Source: Flavobacterium nackdongense (GTDB taxonomy: Bacteria; Bacteroidota; Bacteroidia; Flavobacteriales; Flavobacteriaceae). From it: a stretch of 64,000 nucleotides of DNA. Position 1 is the first letter of the stretch. Every line of letters starts with the position of its first letter. The notes below the pieces were generated by a model. That model was not told the DNA's origin. It searched no databases and was given only the letters and a program-made list of their open reading frames with translations. Shown in pieces: positions 19,001-25,881 of the stretch. The DNA lies in NCBI RefSeq assembly GCF_004355225.1, contig NZ_CP037933.1, positions 2,356,001 to 2,420,000 on the forward strand, in the 5' to 3' direction. A program made the position numbers and the translations under genes.

Positions 19001-21923
19001 CTTCAGCAGCAATTGGTGTGGCCCAAGCAGATCCTGTCCATCTTTCCCAAGTTGTTAAACTATTCCAATTGCCACTGCTCACAGATCTGTAATCCCCAAT
19101 CCTAGGATTTACAGTTAAAGCTCCGTCAGTATAGGTAATTGTATAATTTGAGGCAGCGAAAGTTCCACCAATAGCAGCCGTTGGCACTATCGGATACGTT
19201 CCTATTAATGCACTGCCTACTGCACCTGTACTAGCAGTTGTTATTGTACCAATAGTCTGACCAGCTTGTAATCCAGTAGAGGTAAAAGCTGTAGAAACTG
19301 CACCTACGGTAAATGTATCTAGATATTCCTTTAGACCATTATTCGCTGTTATAGTTAGGGGAGCCTTTGCTATAGAAAAAGGAGCATCAACGAAAGTTCT
19401 TGCTACAAAATCACCATTAGCAGCGACACTAGCACTTAAAATATAATTACCTGCATTAGTAGGTGGTGTTGCTGAAGGACCATAGGTTGTCCCCCCCGAA
19501 TTAACATAACTAAATGTGGGTGTGCCTGTTCCACTAATGCTGGCTGAACCTTGCTGGTTGCCATTATAAACATAGGAACTGAGTGGGATTATATTTGGAG
19601 TAGACTTGGTAACGGTTATTATACCAGCCGTTGTGTTGGTGTTAAAATGCGAATCATCGTTGTATGTCGGTGTAGGGGAAGATGCGGTCGAACCCCAAGA
19701 ACCGAGTAGTTTACCATCAGTATCAAGAATCAAGGAATTAACTGGAATATTTGCACCTGTTGGTAATTGTGCCTTTGCAGAACCAGAGATGGTCAAAGTA
19801 CCTGTAATAGTTGCAGCTGCATTAATTGTTTTTACACCAGCATCCGTCAAGGTTAGATTGTTGAAAGAATATGCACCAATGTTTTGATTTGCACTATCTG
19901 AAAAGGAAACCCGTCCTGAACCAGCAACTATTGTTCCCCCTAAAATTTGACCACTACCGCCATCTAGTTGTAAAGTGCCGCTGCCACTAAAACGAATCGC
20001 ATTTCGTAAACTATTACCTCCCATTGCGGCATTTCCGTTTCCTAAGTATACGGTACCGTTTCCTATTATTATTTCGGAATCGATACCATCATTGCCTGTA
20101 TCCTCTATCAGAATATTTCCGGCATTAAGACGCCCATTCCCTACATTAATCGTTCTAGTAACACCCGTTAACGTACTTGGTCTTATTCTTATTCCACCAG
20201 ATGCCCCAAGTGTGCTTGTACCATCAATAGTTAGTGAACTAGTAGCAGTTCCCGCGGAAAGTTCTATTCTCGATGCTCTATTTGCATCAGGAACAAAAAT
20301 CGTTCCGCTAGTAACAGCGTGTCCGTCGCTAATATAAACCACCCCTGTTCCAGTTGTTTGCGATGGATATGTGGCAGGTGGAGTTACCCAAGCCGAACCA
20401 TCCCATCGTTCCCAAGTGTTCACATCTGTCCAAACGCCACTAACTCTTGATCTATAATCTCCGGTAGAGGCATTCGAAACGGTCAATGTGCCATTAGTGT
20501 AACCAATAGTATAATTTGCAGCGCTAAATGTTCCTCCTACAGCAGCTGATGGAACAATAGGATATGAACCAACAATAGCAGTATTTATTGCTCCTGTGCT
20601 AGCGGTAGTAATTGTTCCTATAGTTTCGCCATTTTGTAAACCAAACGAAGAAAAAGCAGTTGAATTGGCGCCCACTGTATAGGTAAGACCCACTAATTTT
20701 GAGTCGCTATTAGCTGTAATTGTTAAATTCTTTTTTGCTATGGTAAATAACGTTGGGGCTGAAGTTCTGGAGGCATAAGTACCGTTGGCGGCTACCGTAG
20801 CAACTACTGTATAATTCCCCGCATTGGTAGGAGGAATTGCTGTTGGCCCATAAGCAGCCGCCCCTGAATTTTGATAACTATAAGTATAACTTGTTCCTGT
20901 TCCAGTATTAGTGGCAGTATTTGGCCCTTGTGGTACTCCCGTGTAGGTGTAAGTTCCAATTGTCGGTGTAATGTCTGGTGTAATGTTTGTAACAGTAATA
21001 ATTCCTGTCCCTCCCGTGGTATTATCAAAATAAGTATCGTTTTTCACAGCAGCAACAGAAAGGGTAGAGCCGTAAGTGGATGCCGTTTGTCCTATTGCTG
21101 AAAAAATAAGTGATGGAATTGTAAAATTGGATGTTATTCTAGCTTTTGCTGTACCTGTTATAGTTAAGTTATTAGCGATGGTCGCCCCGGACACGATTGT
21201 TTTTATTCCTGAACCCGATAAAACTAAATTATTAAAATTATAATTATTTATCGTTTGAACACCCGTCCCATTAAATTCTACCGTTCCTGTTCCAGCAACA
21301 AGAGAACCTCCACTTAAAGAAATCGTCGACGCATTGGTTACGAAAAAACCTGAACCATCAAAAATAATCGCGTTCTCATTAGCCACACCCAACATACGCG
21401 CCTCTGTACCCAAAACTGTTACTGAGCCAGAACCAATTCTAAGTTCGCAATCGTTATTTGGACCCTGAGTATCATTCAAACTTAAAATCCCTCCTATAGC
21501 AAGACTTCCTGCACCCACATTTAATATGGCGTCCCCATAATTTACTCCTGATCCCGGCGAAGCTATGACCACATTCCCATTGATCTCAATAGAAATATTT
21601 GGGTTAATATTCAAAACTGCGTTAGTGGCAAGTGGAGTAAATTCTAGTCTTGTGGGTTTGTTTGAAAAGATGCTTACATCTGCGGTCACCGTCGTGTTAT
21701 CACTTATAAAAACTCTACAGGGAAGAGATTGACCAGGATAATCAGGTGCGACCACCCAGGAAGTTCCGTTGTGTCTTTGCCAAGTGCCTACTGTTGACCA
21801 ATTACCAGATGATACTGACCGATAATCTCCTGAAGTCTGCCCGTAAGTTGAACATACAAAACAAAATATCATTAAAAAAAATAATGCAACACGCATTTTT
21901 AGGTTAAGTAAATATATTCTCAT
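16038..21923 (-). CDS. Giant MBG-domain T9SS surface protein (about 1960 aa, type C sorting signal)
   Basis: The frame opens at 21965, but Met15 (ATG 21923, preceded by AGGA) gives a normal signal peptide (MRIYLLNLK, then MRVALFFLMIFCFVCSTYGQ); Met24 at 21896 is a third option. The N-terminal 1400 residues are three copies, about 455 residues apart, of a module opening with GDYRS...W..V.TW.R, with MBG/YDG-like Ig domains (PPTNAGNYTVVATVAANGTY; LTITANSDSKLVG) closing the first two. The C-terminal part carries the module shared with the proteins at 1933 and 5902 (TYWSSPVANQKL, GNPYPSALDADAF, GNDFLDFYSI), an expanded acidic 14-residue repeat at 16895-17230, and a type C T9SS signal (KNKQIKINSFAETIEKVTIF, ending SDKIIY). 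It is probably a secreted or cell-surface adhesin; no catalytic domain is seen. Confidence 0.87.
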   Translation of the reverse strand: MRIYLLNLKMRVALFFLMIFCFVCSTYGQTSGDYRSVSSGNWSTVGTWQRHNGTSWVVAPDYPGQSLPCRVFISDNTTVTADVSIFSNKPTRLEFTPLATNAVLNINPNISIEINGNVVIASPGSGVNYGDAILNVGAGSLAIGGILSLNDTQGPNNDCELRIGSGSVTVLGTEARMLGVANENAIIFDGSGFFVTNASTISLSGGSLVAGTGTVEFNGTGVQTINNYNFNNLVLSGSGIKTIVSGATIANNLTITGTAKARITSNFTIPSLIFSAIGQTASTYGSTLSVAAVKNDTYFDNTTGGTGIITVTNITPDITPTIGTYTYTGVPQGPNTATNTGTGTSYTYSYQNSGAAAYGPTAIPPTNAGNYTVVATVAANGTYASRTSAPTLFTIAKKNLTITANSDSKLVGLTYTVGANSTAFSSFGLQNGETIGTITTASTGAINTAIVGSYPIVPSAAVGGTFSAANYTIGYTNGTLTVSNASTGDYRSRVSGVWTDVNTWERWDGSAWVTPPATYPSQTTGTGVVYISDGHAVTSGTIFVPDANRASRIELSAGTATSSLTIDGTSTLGASGGIRIRPSTLTGVTRTINVGNGRLNAGNILIEDTGNDGIDSEIIIGNGTVYLGNGNAAMGGNSLRNAIRFSGSGTLQLDGGSGQILGGTIVAGSGRVSFSDSANQNIGAYSFNNLTLTDAGVKTINAAATITGTLTISGSAKAQLPTGANIPVNSLILDTDGKLLGSWGSTASSPTPTYNDDSHFNTNTTAGIITVTKSTPNIIPLSSYVYNGNQQGSASISGTGTPTFSYVNSGGTTYGPSATPPTNAGNYILSASVAANGDFVARTFVDAPFSIAKAPLTITANNGLKEYLDTFTVGAVSTAFTSTGLQAGQTIGTITTASTGAVGSALIGTYPIVPTAAIGGTFAASNYTITYTDGALTVNPRIGDYRSVSSGNWNSLTTWERWTGSAWATPIAAEGYPGQIVDLRVVHIQPGHNINGNITTVDPRRIRDLIFLDGPSASSLSIIGGNSIKVNNQVIVRSGANRDINVGVGFLSVGSFNFTDTGSDSIVSKLTIGTGIVFASGNLVMNGSAQRNVVEFTGSGSLQFINSGTMTGGSLIPSTGTVYYNSTGNQAVGTYAYTNLVLGNNGIKTVSATTTIAANLTINGTASASLNTGTVYTIDSLTLGCLGREDGSWGSTSPIPMPAYTDDTYFENTTGFLNVATNTRPQHATLVVQTCEFPGKITVSPPPIIGATSYTVDGTVPDVALITNTSGVFSGLAPGVYQVYTTSACGNSQPTLITINPLPTKTWNGTSWSPSGAPTADHNIEFTGNYSENTDVTACACTVNSGTVTFPTGRYLKLGGKLTVNTPGTLTFENNASLVQTTNYIGTNNGSITYKRNFSGGQFDYTYWSSPVANQKLLDLSPLTKLDKFYSFNPTANDWDQAADPATTNMAIGKGYIIRGVPSGPLVNSFIGEPVNGNQSIAVVGGASSNLIGNPYPSALDADAFILANASAIDGTLYFWTHNTPIAIGTPNPGTGLYAYSGNDYATYTLAGGVATKAGNTTPEWVDSNKNRVVDSGEFTDNNGNGTLDKGEWIDANVIGTLETGEWTDYNKNNFAETGEWTDIDKDGRLDLGEWTDSNNDSVKDFGEWTDTDGDDVFDTGEWVDASPDKVLDLGVEQISNKPTGYIAAGQSFFTTSTSAGGPVNFTNAMRVDGSSPSNNSDFFKTRNLKTKTNTSIEKNRVWLNLTNSKGAFKQTLVGYITGATNSWDNLYDGESFDGNDFLDFYSINEEKNLTVQGRALPFDENDEVSLGYRIDVAGSFTIKIDEADGLLKNQEVLLEDKLTKNIVNLKAQDYIFSTLAGTFNDRFVLRFKDNTLGLKDPEVQSSQVLVSIKNKQIKINSFAETIEKVTIFDLAGRQIYQKDKLSSNELILADFISSHQALIVKTTLENGSTVSDKIIY
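16895..17230 (-). repeat. 8 tandem 14-aa acidic, calcium-loop-like repeats
   Basis: Eight 42-bp units encode the pattern W(T/V/I)D.(N/D).(D/N)....(T/L/D).GE, for example WTDIDKDGRLDLGE and WTDTDGDDVFDTGE. The D-x-D-x-D-G spacing resembles EF-hand or thrombospondin type 3 calcium loops. The paralogue at 1933-5514 has a single such loop at the matching place and the 3072-aa protein has none, so this array is a local expansion. Calcium binding is inferred from the pattern. Confidence 0.85.
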
Positions 21924-22142
21924 ATATCCTATTGAAAATTTAATTGCTTTGCGACGTGGGGGCACATCCGCATCAGCAATTCTATTGAGGTTGCAAGATC
22001 ATCATAATAATCGATTGTAAACTTGTCAAATCAATCATTTAGAGGTAGTAAATCAATCAAAAAAAAGCACTGCTGTTGCTTGGGTTAATTTTTATAGCAA
22101 ATGGCAACGCCTACAAATAAGATCGTTTTACCTTTCTATTGG

Positions 22143-23324
22143 TTAAATTCCCAACAAAATACTTACCGCATTACCTCCAAAACCAACCGAATTTATAAGT
22201 ACGTACCGGATTTGTTTTCTTGGTTTTGGAACTTCGGCAAAGGGTACGCCGATAAATTCCTGATGTTGCAGCATCAAAATGGCCATTTCCACACTCAACA
22301 TTCCCGAAGCACCAAAAGTGTGTCCAATTTTCCATTTGTTGGTCGTAAGCATTGGCAAATTAGTTCCAAATAGTTTCTGGATGGCTTTGTATTCGGTCAA
22401 ATCGCCGGCTTTGGTTCCTGGTGCGTGCATTACGATGGCGTCAACTTCGGATAAATCGGTATTTCCTAAAGCCATTTTCATCGATTTTTGGAAACAAGTC
22501 GCTTCTGCCGAAATGGAAATATTGTGTTCCAAAATTTCTGTAGCATAACCGATACCTTCTACATAAGCGATTGCGTTTTCTTTACGCCCAATTTCCAAGC
22601 AACACACTGCGGCACCTTCTCCAAGAATCAAAGTGTTTTGCTTTTTTTCTAAATCTAAAGCACGACAAGGCCATTCGTCTTGACTGTTCGAATAAATTTT
22701 TAAGGCTCTCATCTGGGCGACAGTAAAGTCGGTCAAAGGCGCTTCGCTTCCGCCAACCAGAAATTTGTCCGCCATTCCAGCACGAAGCCAAGCCACTCCA
22801 TTCAACAAAGCGTGCAAAGCCGTGGAACAGGTAATGGAATGTGAAATTTCGGGACCTGTACTTTGCAAATCGTGGGCAACCCAAGAGGAAATATTGCCCA
22901 AAGTAGTTGTAGGCGATGCCAAAGTTTGAGCTTTACCCGTTTCTAAATATTCTTGAAAGTGTTTTTCAAATAAATCTGTAGCGCCACGAGAAGAACCAAT
23001 ATTAATTCCGAAACCGTCGCTAGAAGTCCAACCCGCATTAACAATCGCCTGACGCGATGCTGCCATCGCATACAAAACAGAGGCATCTAAAGACTTGTAT
23101 TTAACATCCGATTGCCTTAAATCCTCAACGAGTGCATTGGAATCGGAATCCAATTTGGCAACCAAGGTGTTTTTATGGTCCAAAAAATGTTCGGTAAAAC
23201 AGTGGTGGTTGTTTTTATAATTTTCCCAAATCATCTTTGGGTCATTCCCCAACGGAGAAATGGATGCTATGGATGTTATGGAGATAATTTTTGACAAGGC
23301 TGTTCTTTTTGACACGAATTTCAC
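22143..23324 (-). CDS. Beta-ketoacyl-ACP synthase (KAS I/II type) of the biotin operon
   Basis: Condensing enzyme of the FabB/FabF class, predicted to extend an acyl chain on ACP. The thiolase-fold catalytic triad is visible as Cys in SITCSTALHALL, His in VMHAPGTKAGD and His in KIGHTFGASG, with a C-terminal glycine-rich NSVGFGGNA. Length (393) is slightly short of the usual 410. It is last in a minus-strand run after bioF, bioD and bioA, which suggests a part in making or channelling the pimeloyl precursor, but this is inference. The 5' end is odd: the first codons, from a GTG at 23324, lie within a dispersed CACGAATT repeat, and the family-like sequence begins only at SKIISITSIASISPLG. A GTG at 23315 or a TTG at 23300 are alternative starts, and no ATG is available. 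Confidence 0.85.
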   Translation of the reverse strand: MKFVSKRTALSKIISITSIASISPLGNDPKMIWENYKNNHHCFTEHFLDHKNTLVAKLDSDSNALVEDLRQSDVKYKSLDASVLYAMAASRQAIVNAGWTSSDGFGINIGSSRGATDLFEKHFQEYLETGKAQTLASPTTTLGNISSWVAHDLQSTGPEISHSITCSTALHALLNGVAWLRAGMADKFLVGGSEAPLTDFTVAQMRALKIYSNSQDEWPCRALDLEKKQNTLILGEGAAVCCLEIGRKENAIAYVEGIGYATEILEHNISISAEATCFQKSMKMALGNTDLSEVDAIVMHAPGTKAGDLTEYKAIQKLFGTNLPMLTTNKWKIGHTFGASGMLSVEMAILMLQHQEFIGVPFAEVPKPRKQIRYVLINSVGFGGNAVSILLGI

Positions 23325-23399
23325 GAATTAGCACGAATTTATTCTTCTTAAATTTCACGAATTAAAAAATAATTTGTGGAAATCTGTGGAATTCGTGTC
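23311..23399. repeat. 89-bp inverted-repeat element between bioA and the ketosynthase gene
   Basis: Both ends read GACACGAATT inwards (23311-23320 and, on the minus strand, 23399-23390), and by eye about 22 of the first 30 bases match between the arms. The inside is built from repeated CACGAATT and CCACAGATTT-like words. It resembles the ends of the GxxExxY unit at 25410-25880 but carries no gene. It overlaps the apparent start of the ketosynthase. Confidence 0.7.
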
Positions 23400-23417
23400 T
23401 TTTAATTATCAGCAAAT

Positions 23418-24689
23418 TTAAACTATTTCCAATGCTTTTTCGACTACTTGATACACTTTTTGCAATTGTTCGTCTGTGATGACATAAGGAGGCAAAATGT
23501 AAACAATATTCCCCACAGGTCTCAACACCACACCATTTTCGATAAAGAAATCGTAGAGTTTATTACGCAAACTTCCATAGTAACTTGCGGCAGTTTCGGT
23601 TTGTATTTCCAGAGCAAAAATGACTCCGAGCACGCGAGTTGTTGTCACTTTTGGATGCGATTCAATATGTTTTTGAAACTCCAAATGTCTTTTGTTTACT
23701 CTAGCAATATTGTCTTGCATTTCTTGGGTTTGCAACAATGACAAACTCGCCAAAGCCGCCGCACAACCTGTTGGATTTGCCGTAAAAGTATGTCCGTGGA
23801 ACAAGGCTTTATTGATGTCTTCGTCATAAAAAGCATCAAAAATGTCTTTTGTAAATGTCGTAATTGCCATCGGAATTGTCCCACCTGTCAAAGCTTTCGA
23901 CAAACACATCATATCAGGTTGTTCGGTTAGATAATCACAGGCAAAAGTCTTTCCTGTTTTACCAAAACCCGTCATCACTTCATCGGCAATCGTGAGTACA
24001 TTGTTTTCTTTACAAATTCGGATTAATTTATTCAAAGTTTCTGGTTCGTACATCACCATTCCTGACGCTCCTTGTACCAAAGGTTCGAATATAAATCCGG
24101 CACAATTATGATTTTTTATGGCTTTCGCCAAAGCATCGAAACTGTCTTGTTCGCGCCCTTTGATTGGAACGGGAATTCGAACAATATCAATCAGCATTCC
24201 TTGAAAAGCCTCAGTAAAAAAGGAAATGCCACTAGCTGCCATTGCGGCAAAAGTATCACCGTGGAAAGCATTATCGAAAGCGATTATCGTAGTTTTCTTT
24301 TCGCCTTTATTAAAAAAATATTGCAAAGCCACTTTGATTGCCACTTCTACAGCAGTCGAACCATTGTCCGAAAAAAATAGTTTTTGTTGATTATTGGGCA
24401 AAATTTCGATTAACTTTTCGGCCAAAATTATCGCTGGTTCGTGCGTAAATCCTCCGAAAAGGACGTGTTCCAGGGTGGTTAGTTGTTTGTAAATCGCATC
24501 GGCAATAAATTTATTGGAATGGCCATACGGATTCACCCACCAAGAAGCGATGGCATCGATGTATTCTTTGTTGTTTTCGTCCCAAAGCAAAGCCCCTTCT
24601 CCTCTTTTTATTGCAATAGGAAGTGCTGCCGTTTTATGTTGGGTATAAGGATGCCAAAGGTATTGGCTGTCTTTTTCTTGTAAAGTCAT
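23418..24689 (-). CDS. bioA: Adenosylmethionine-8-amino-7-oxononanoate aminotransferase
   Basis: BioA transfers the amino group of S-adenosylmethionine to 7-keto-8-aminopelargonate (KAPA) to give DAPA, the third-last step of biotin synthesis, using PLP. The open frame begins at 24746 but the conserved N-terminus is MTLQEKDSQYLWHPYTQ, so the ATG at 24689 is chosen. Family marks are WHPYTQHK, IDAIASWWVNPYGH, FFSDNGSTAVEVAIKVA, AFDNAFHGDTFAAMA, the PLP aspartate segment IADEVMTGFGKTG, and the Schiff-base lysine in CLSKALTGG. Its length of 423 residues is normal. It follows bioD by 89 bases that are filled with short repeats and precedes the ketosynthase by 93 bases. Confidence 0.96.
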   Translation of the reverse strand: MTLQEKDSQYLWHPYTQHKTAALPIAIKRGEGALLWDENNKEYIDAIASWWVNPYGHSNKFIADAIYKQLTTLEHVLFGGFTHEPAIILAEKLIEILPNNQQKLFFSDNGSTAVEVAIKVALQYFFNKGEKKTTIIAFDNAFHGDTFAAMAASGISFFTEAFQGMLIDIVRIPVPIKGREQDSFDALAKAIKNHNCAGFIFEPLVQGASGMVMYEPETLNKLIRICKENNVLTIADEVMTGFGKTGKTFACDYLTEQPDMMCLSKALTGGTIPMAITTFTKDIFDAFYDEDINKALFHGHTFTANPTGCAAALASLSLLQTQEMQDNIARVNKRHLEFQKHIESHPKVTTTRVLGVIFALEIQTETAASYYGSLRNKLYDFFIENGVVLRPVGNIVYILPPYVITDEQLQKVYQVVEKALEIV

Positions 24690-24696
24690 TTTTAGA

Positions 24697-24777
24697 GAAT
24701 ATAGAGAAAAGAATATAGAGAAAAGACTAGTCTCAATGAGGTACAAAGATAAAATCTATTTTCTATGTTCTCTTCTC
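24697..24777. repeat. Short-repeat spacer between bioD and bioA
   Basis: GAATATAGAGAAAA occurs twice in tandem (24697-24710 and 24711-24724), followed by the dyad GACTAGTC (24725-24732) and, further right, sequence roughly complementary to the repeat (TTTTCTATGTTCTCTTCTC). The block fills the spacer, ending next to the bioD stop codon. A transcript could fold on itself here. Confidence 0.6.
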
Positions 24778-24778
24778 T

Positions 24779-25399
24779 TTAGTCTAATTTTAAAAGATTC
24801 TCTCGAAACAAATCGGCGTATTCTTTAATAACATTTTGATCAAAATAAGGTTCTTGTTCGATTCTTCCAATGCATTTGACTCCTGTTTTATTCAAAATTA
24901 TGGATTCTGTCGCTTTATTTTCTCCTCCGCTAAAAATAATTCCTGCCACCTTAATTTTTCTGTTATTTAAGGCTTCGATGGTCAGCAAAGTATGATTGAT
25001 GCTTCCCAAATAATGTCTGGAAACGACAATCACTTTATAGTCTTTTTGGATTAAATCGATAACACAATCATTGTCATTTAATGGAACCAATACTCCTCCA
25101 GCACCTTCAATTACTAAATGATTTTCCGTAGTAGGTTCGGTTATTTTATGCAAATCAATTGTAATTCCATCGACTTGGGCGGAATAATGTGGACTCGCTG
25201 GGGTGTTGAGTTTATAGCTATTTTCAAAAATTTGGGATTTGGAATTTGAGATTTGGGATTTAACTTTATGACTGTCCGAATTATCCAAATCTCCCGCTTG
25301 GATGGGTTTCCAATAATCCGCTTGGAGCGCTTCGACAATAATAGCTGAGGCAACTGTTTTGCCTACGTCGGTTGATATTCCTGTTATAAATAGTTTCAT
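24779..25399 (-). CDS. bioD: Dethiobiotin synthetase
   Basis: BioD closes the ureido ring of dethiobiotin from DAPA, CO2 and ATP. The 206-residue product starts MKLFITGISTDVGKT, containing the P-loop GxxTxVGKT, then YWKPIQAGD, the VIEGAGGVLVPLN nucleotide/substrate motif, and VSRHYLGSINHTLLTIEAL. A low-complexity stretch near residues 48-59 (KVKSQISNSKSQIFEN) is encoded by AAATCCCAAATCTCAAATTCC-type repetitive DNA (25235-25262); it lies in a surface loop region between the P-loop and the substrate segment. It sits 38 bases after the GxxExxY gene and upstream of bioA. The start agrees with the family. Confidence 0.95.
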   Translation of the reverse strand: MKLFITGISTDVGKTVASAIIVEALQADYWKPIQAGDLDNSDSHKVKSQISNSKSQIFENSYKLNTPASPHYSAQVDGITIDLHKITEPTTENHLVIEGAGGVLVPLNDNDCVIDLIQKDYKVIVVSRHYLGSINHTLLTIEALNNRKIKVAGIIFSGGENKATESIILNKTGVKCIGRIEQEPYFDQNVIKEYADLFRENLLKLD

Positions 25400-25409
25400 A
25401 GAAATTGGG

Positions 25410-25880
25410 CCACAGATGACACGGATTTAATGGATTATCACGGATTTTTTTTATTTTGTTTTCTATCGTTTGTATATATTATACGTTTAAATTCCGGGTC
25501 TTCTCCAAAATTTAACAATAAGCCGACTTCAATTTCAGTTGCTTTGAGATAATTCATTAATTGAGCGGAGTGAACCTTCATAAGGAGTTCACAAGCTTTT
25601 AGTTCAACAATTACTTTGCCTTCAATCAATAAATCTGCAAAATATTCTCCAATTAACTGATTTTTGAAATAGACTTTAATTGGTTTCTGTGCTTCCACTT
25701 TATACCCTAAAGATTTTAACTCAAAGTACATTGCATTTTGATACACTTTCTCTAAAAAACCATACCCTAACTGGTTATAAACATCATAATAAGTCTTTAA
25801 AATCGAATCCGTAGTTCCTTTATGAAGTAAATTTGACATTATTTATCCGTGTTAATCTGTAAAATCCGTTTAATCTGTGG
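25410..25880. mobile_element. 471-bp TIR-bounded unit carrying a GxxExxY gene
   Basis: The unit opens with CCACAGAT at 25410 and, read on the minus strand, with CCACAGAT at 25880. The outer 36 bases of the two ends match at 30 positions by my alignment (shared words CCACAGAT, ACGGATTT, GATTA, CACGGAT). Between them lies just the GxxExxY gene, whose stop codon is within the left repeat. The right end touches the bioF stop codon. I see no target-site duplication. There is no transposase, so any movement would need help in trans. Confidence 0.65.
25438..25839 (-). CDS. GxxExxY family protein
   Basis: The 133-residue protein carries the naming motif as GFLEKVY (YGFLEKVYQNAMYFEL), followed by AQKPIKVYFKNQLIGEYFAD, the conserved LIEGKVIVELKA and LMNYLKATEIEVGLLLNFG. 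This E-x-K core looks like that of PD-(D/E)XK nucleases, and a nuclease relation has been suggested for the family, but the function is unknown. The gene interrupts the biotin operon between bioF and bioD and is tightly enclosed by inverted repeats (25410-25445 and 25845-25880). Its last codons and stop come from the left repeat. It has no evident link to biotin and is probably a passenger. The start ATG is five bases inside the right repeat. Confidence 0.9.
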   Translation of the reverse strand: MSNLLHKGTTDSILKTYYDVYNQLGYGFLEKVYQNAMYFELKSLGYKVEAQKPIKVYFKNQLIGEYFADLLIEGKVIVELKACELLMKVHSAQLMNYLKATEIEVGLLLNFGEDPEFKRIIYTNDRKQNKKNP

Positions 25881-25881
25881 G

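Noticed and set aside
24072..24110. A GGTTCGAAT word as a sign of a tRNA T-arm
   Set aside because: It is inside the bioA coding sequence and no cloverleaf can be drawn around it. No tRNA was found elsewhere.
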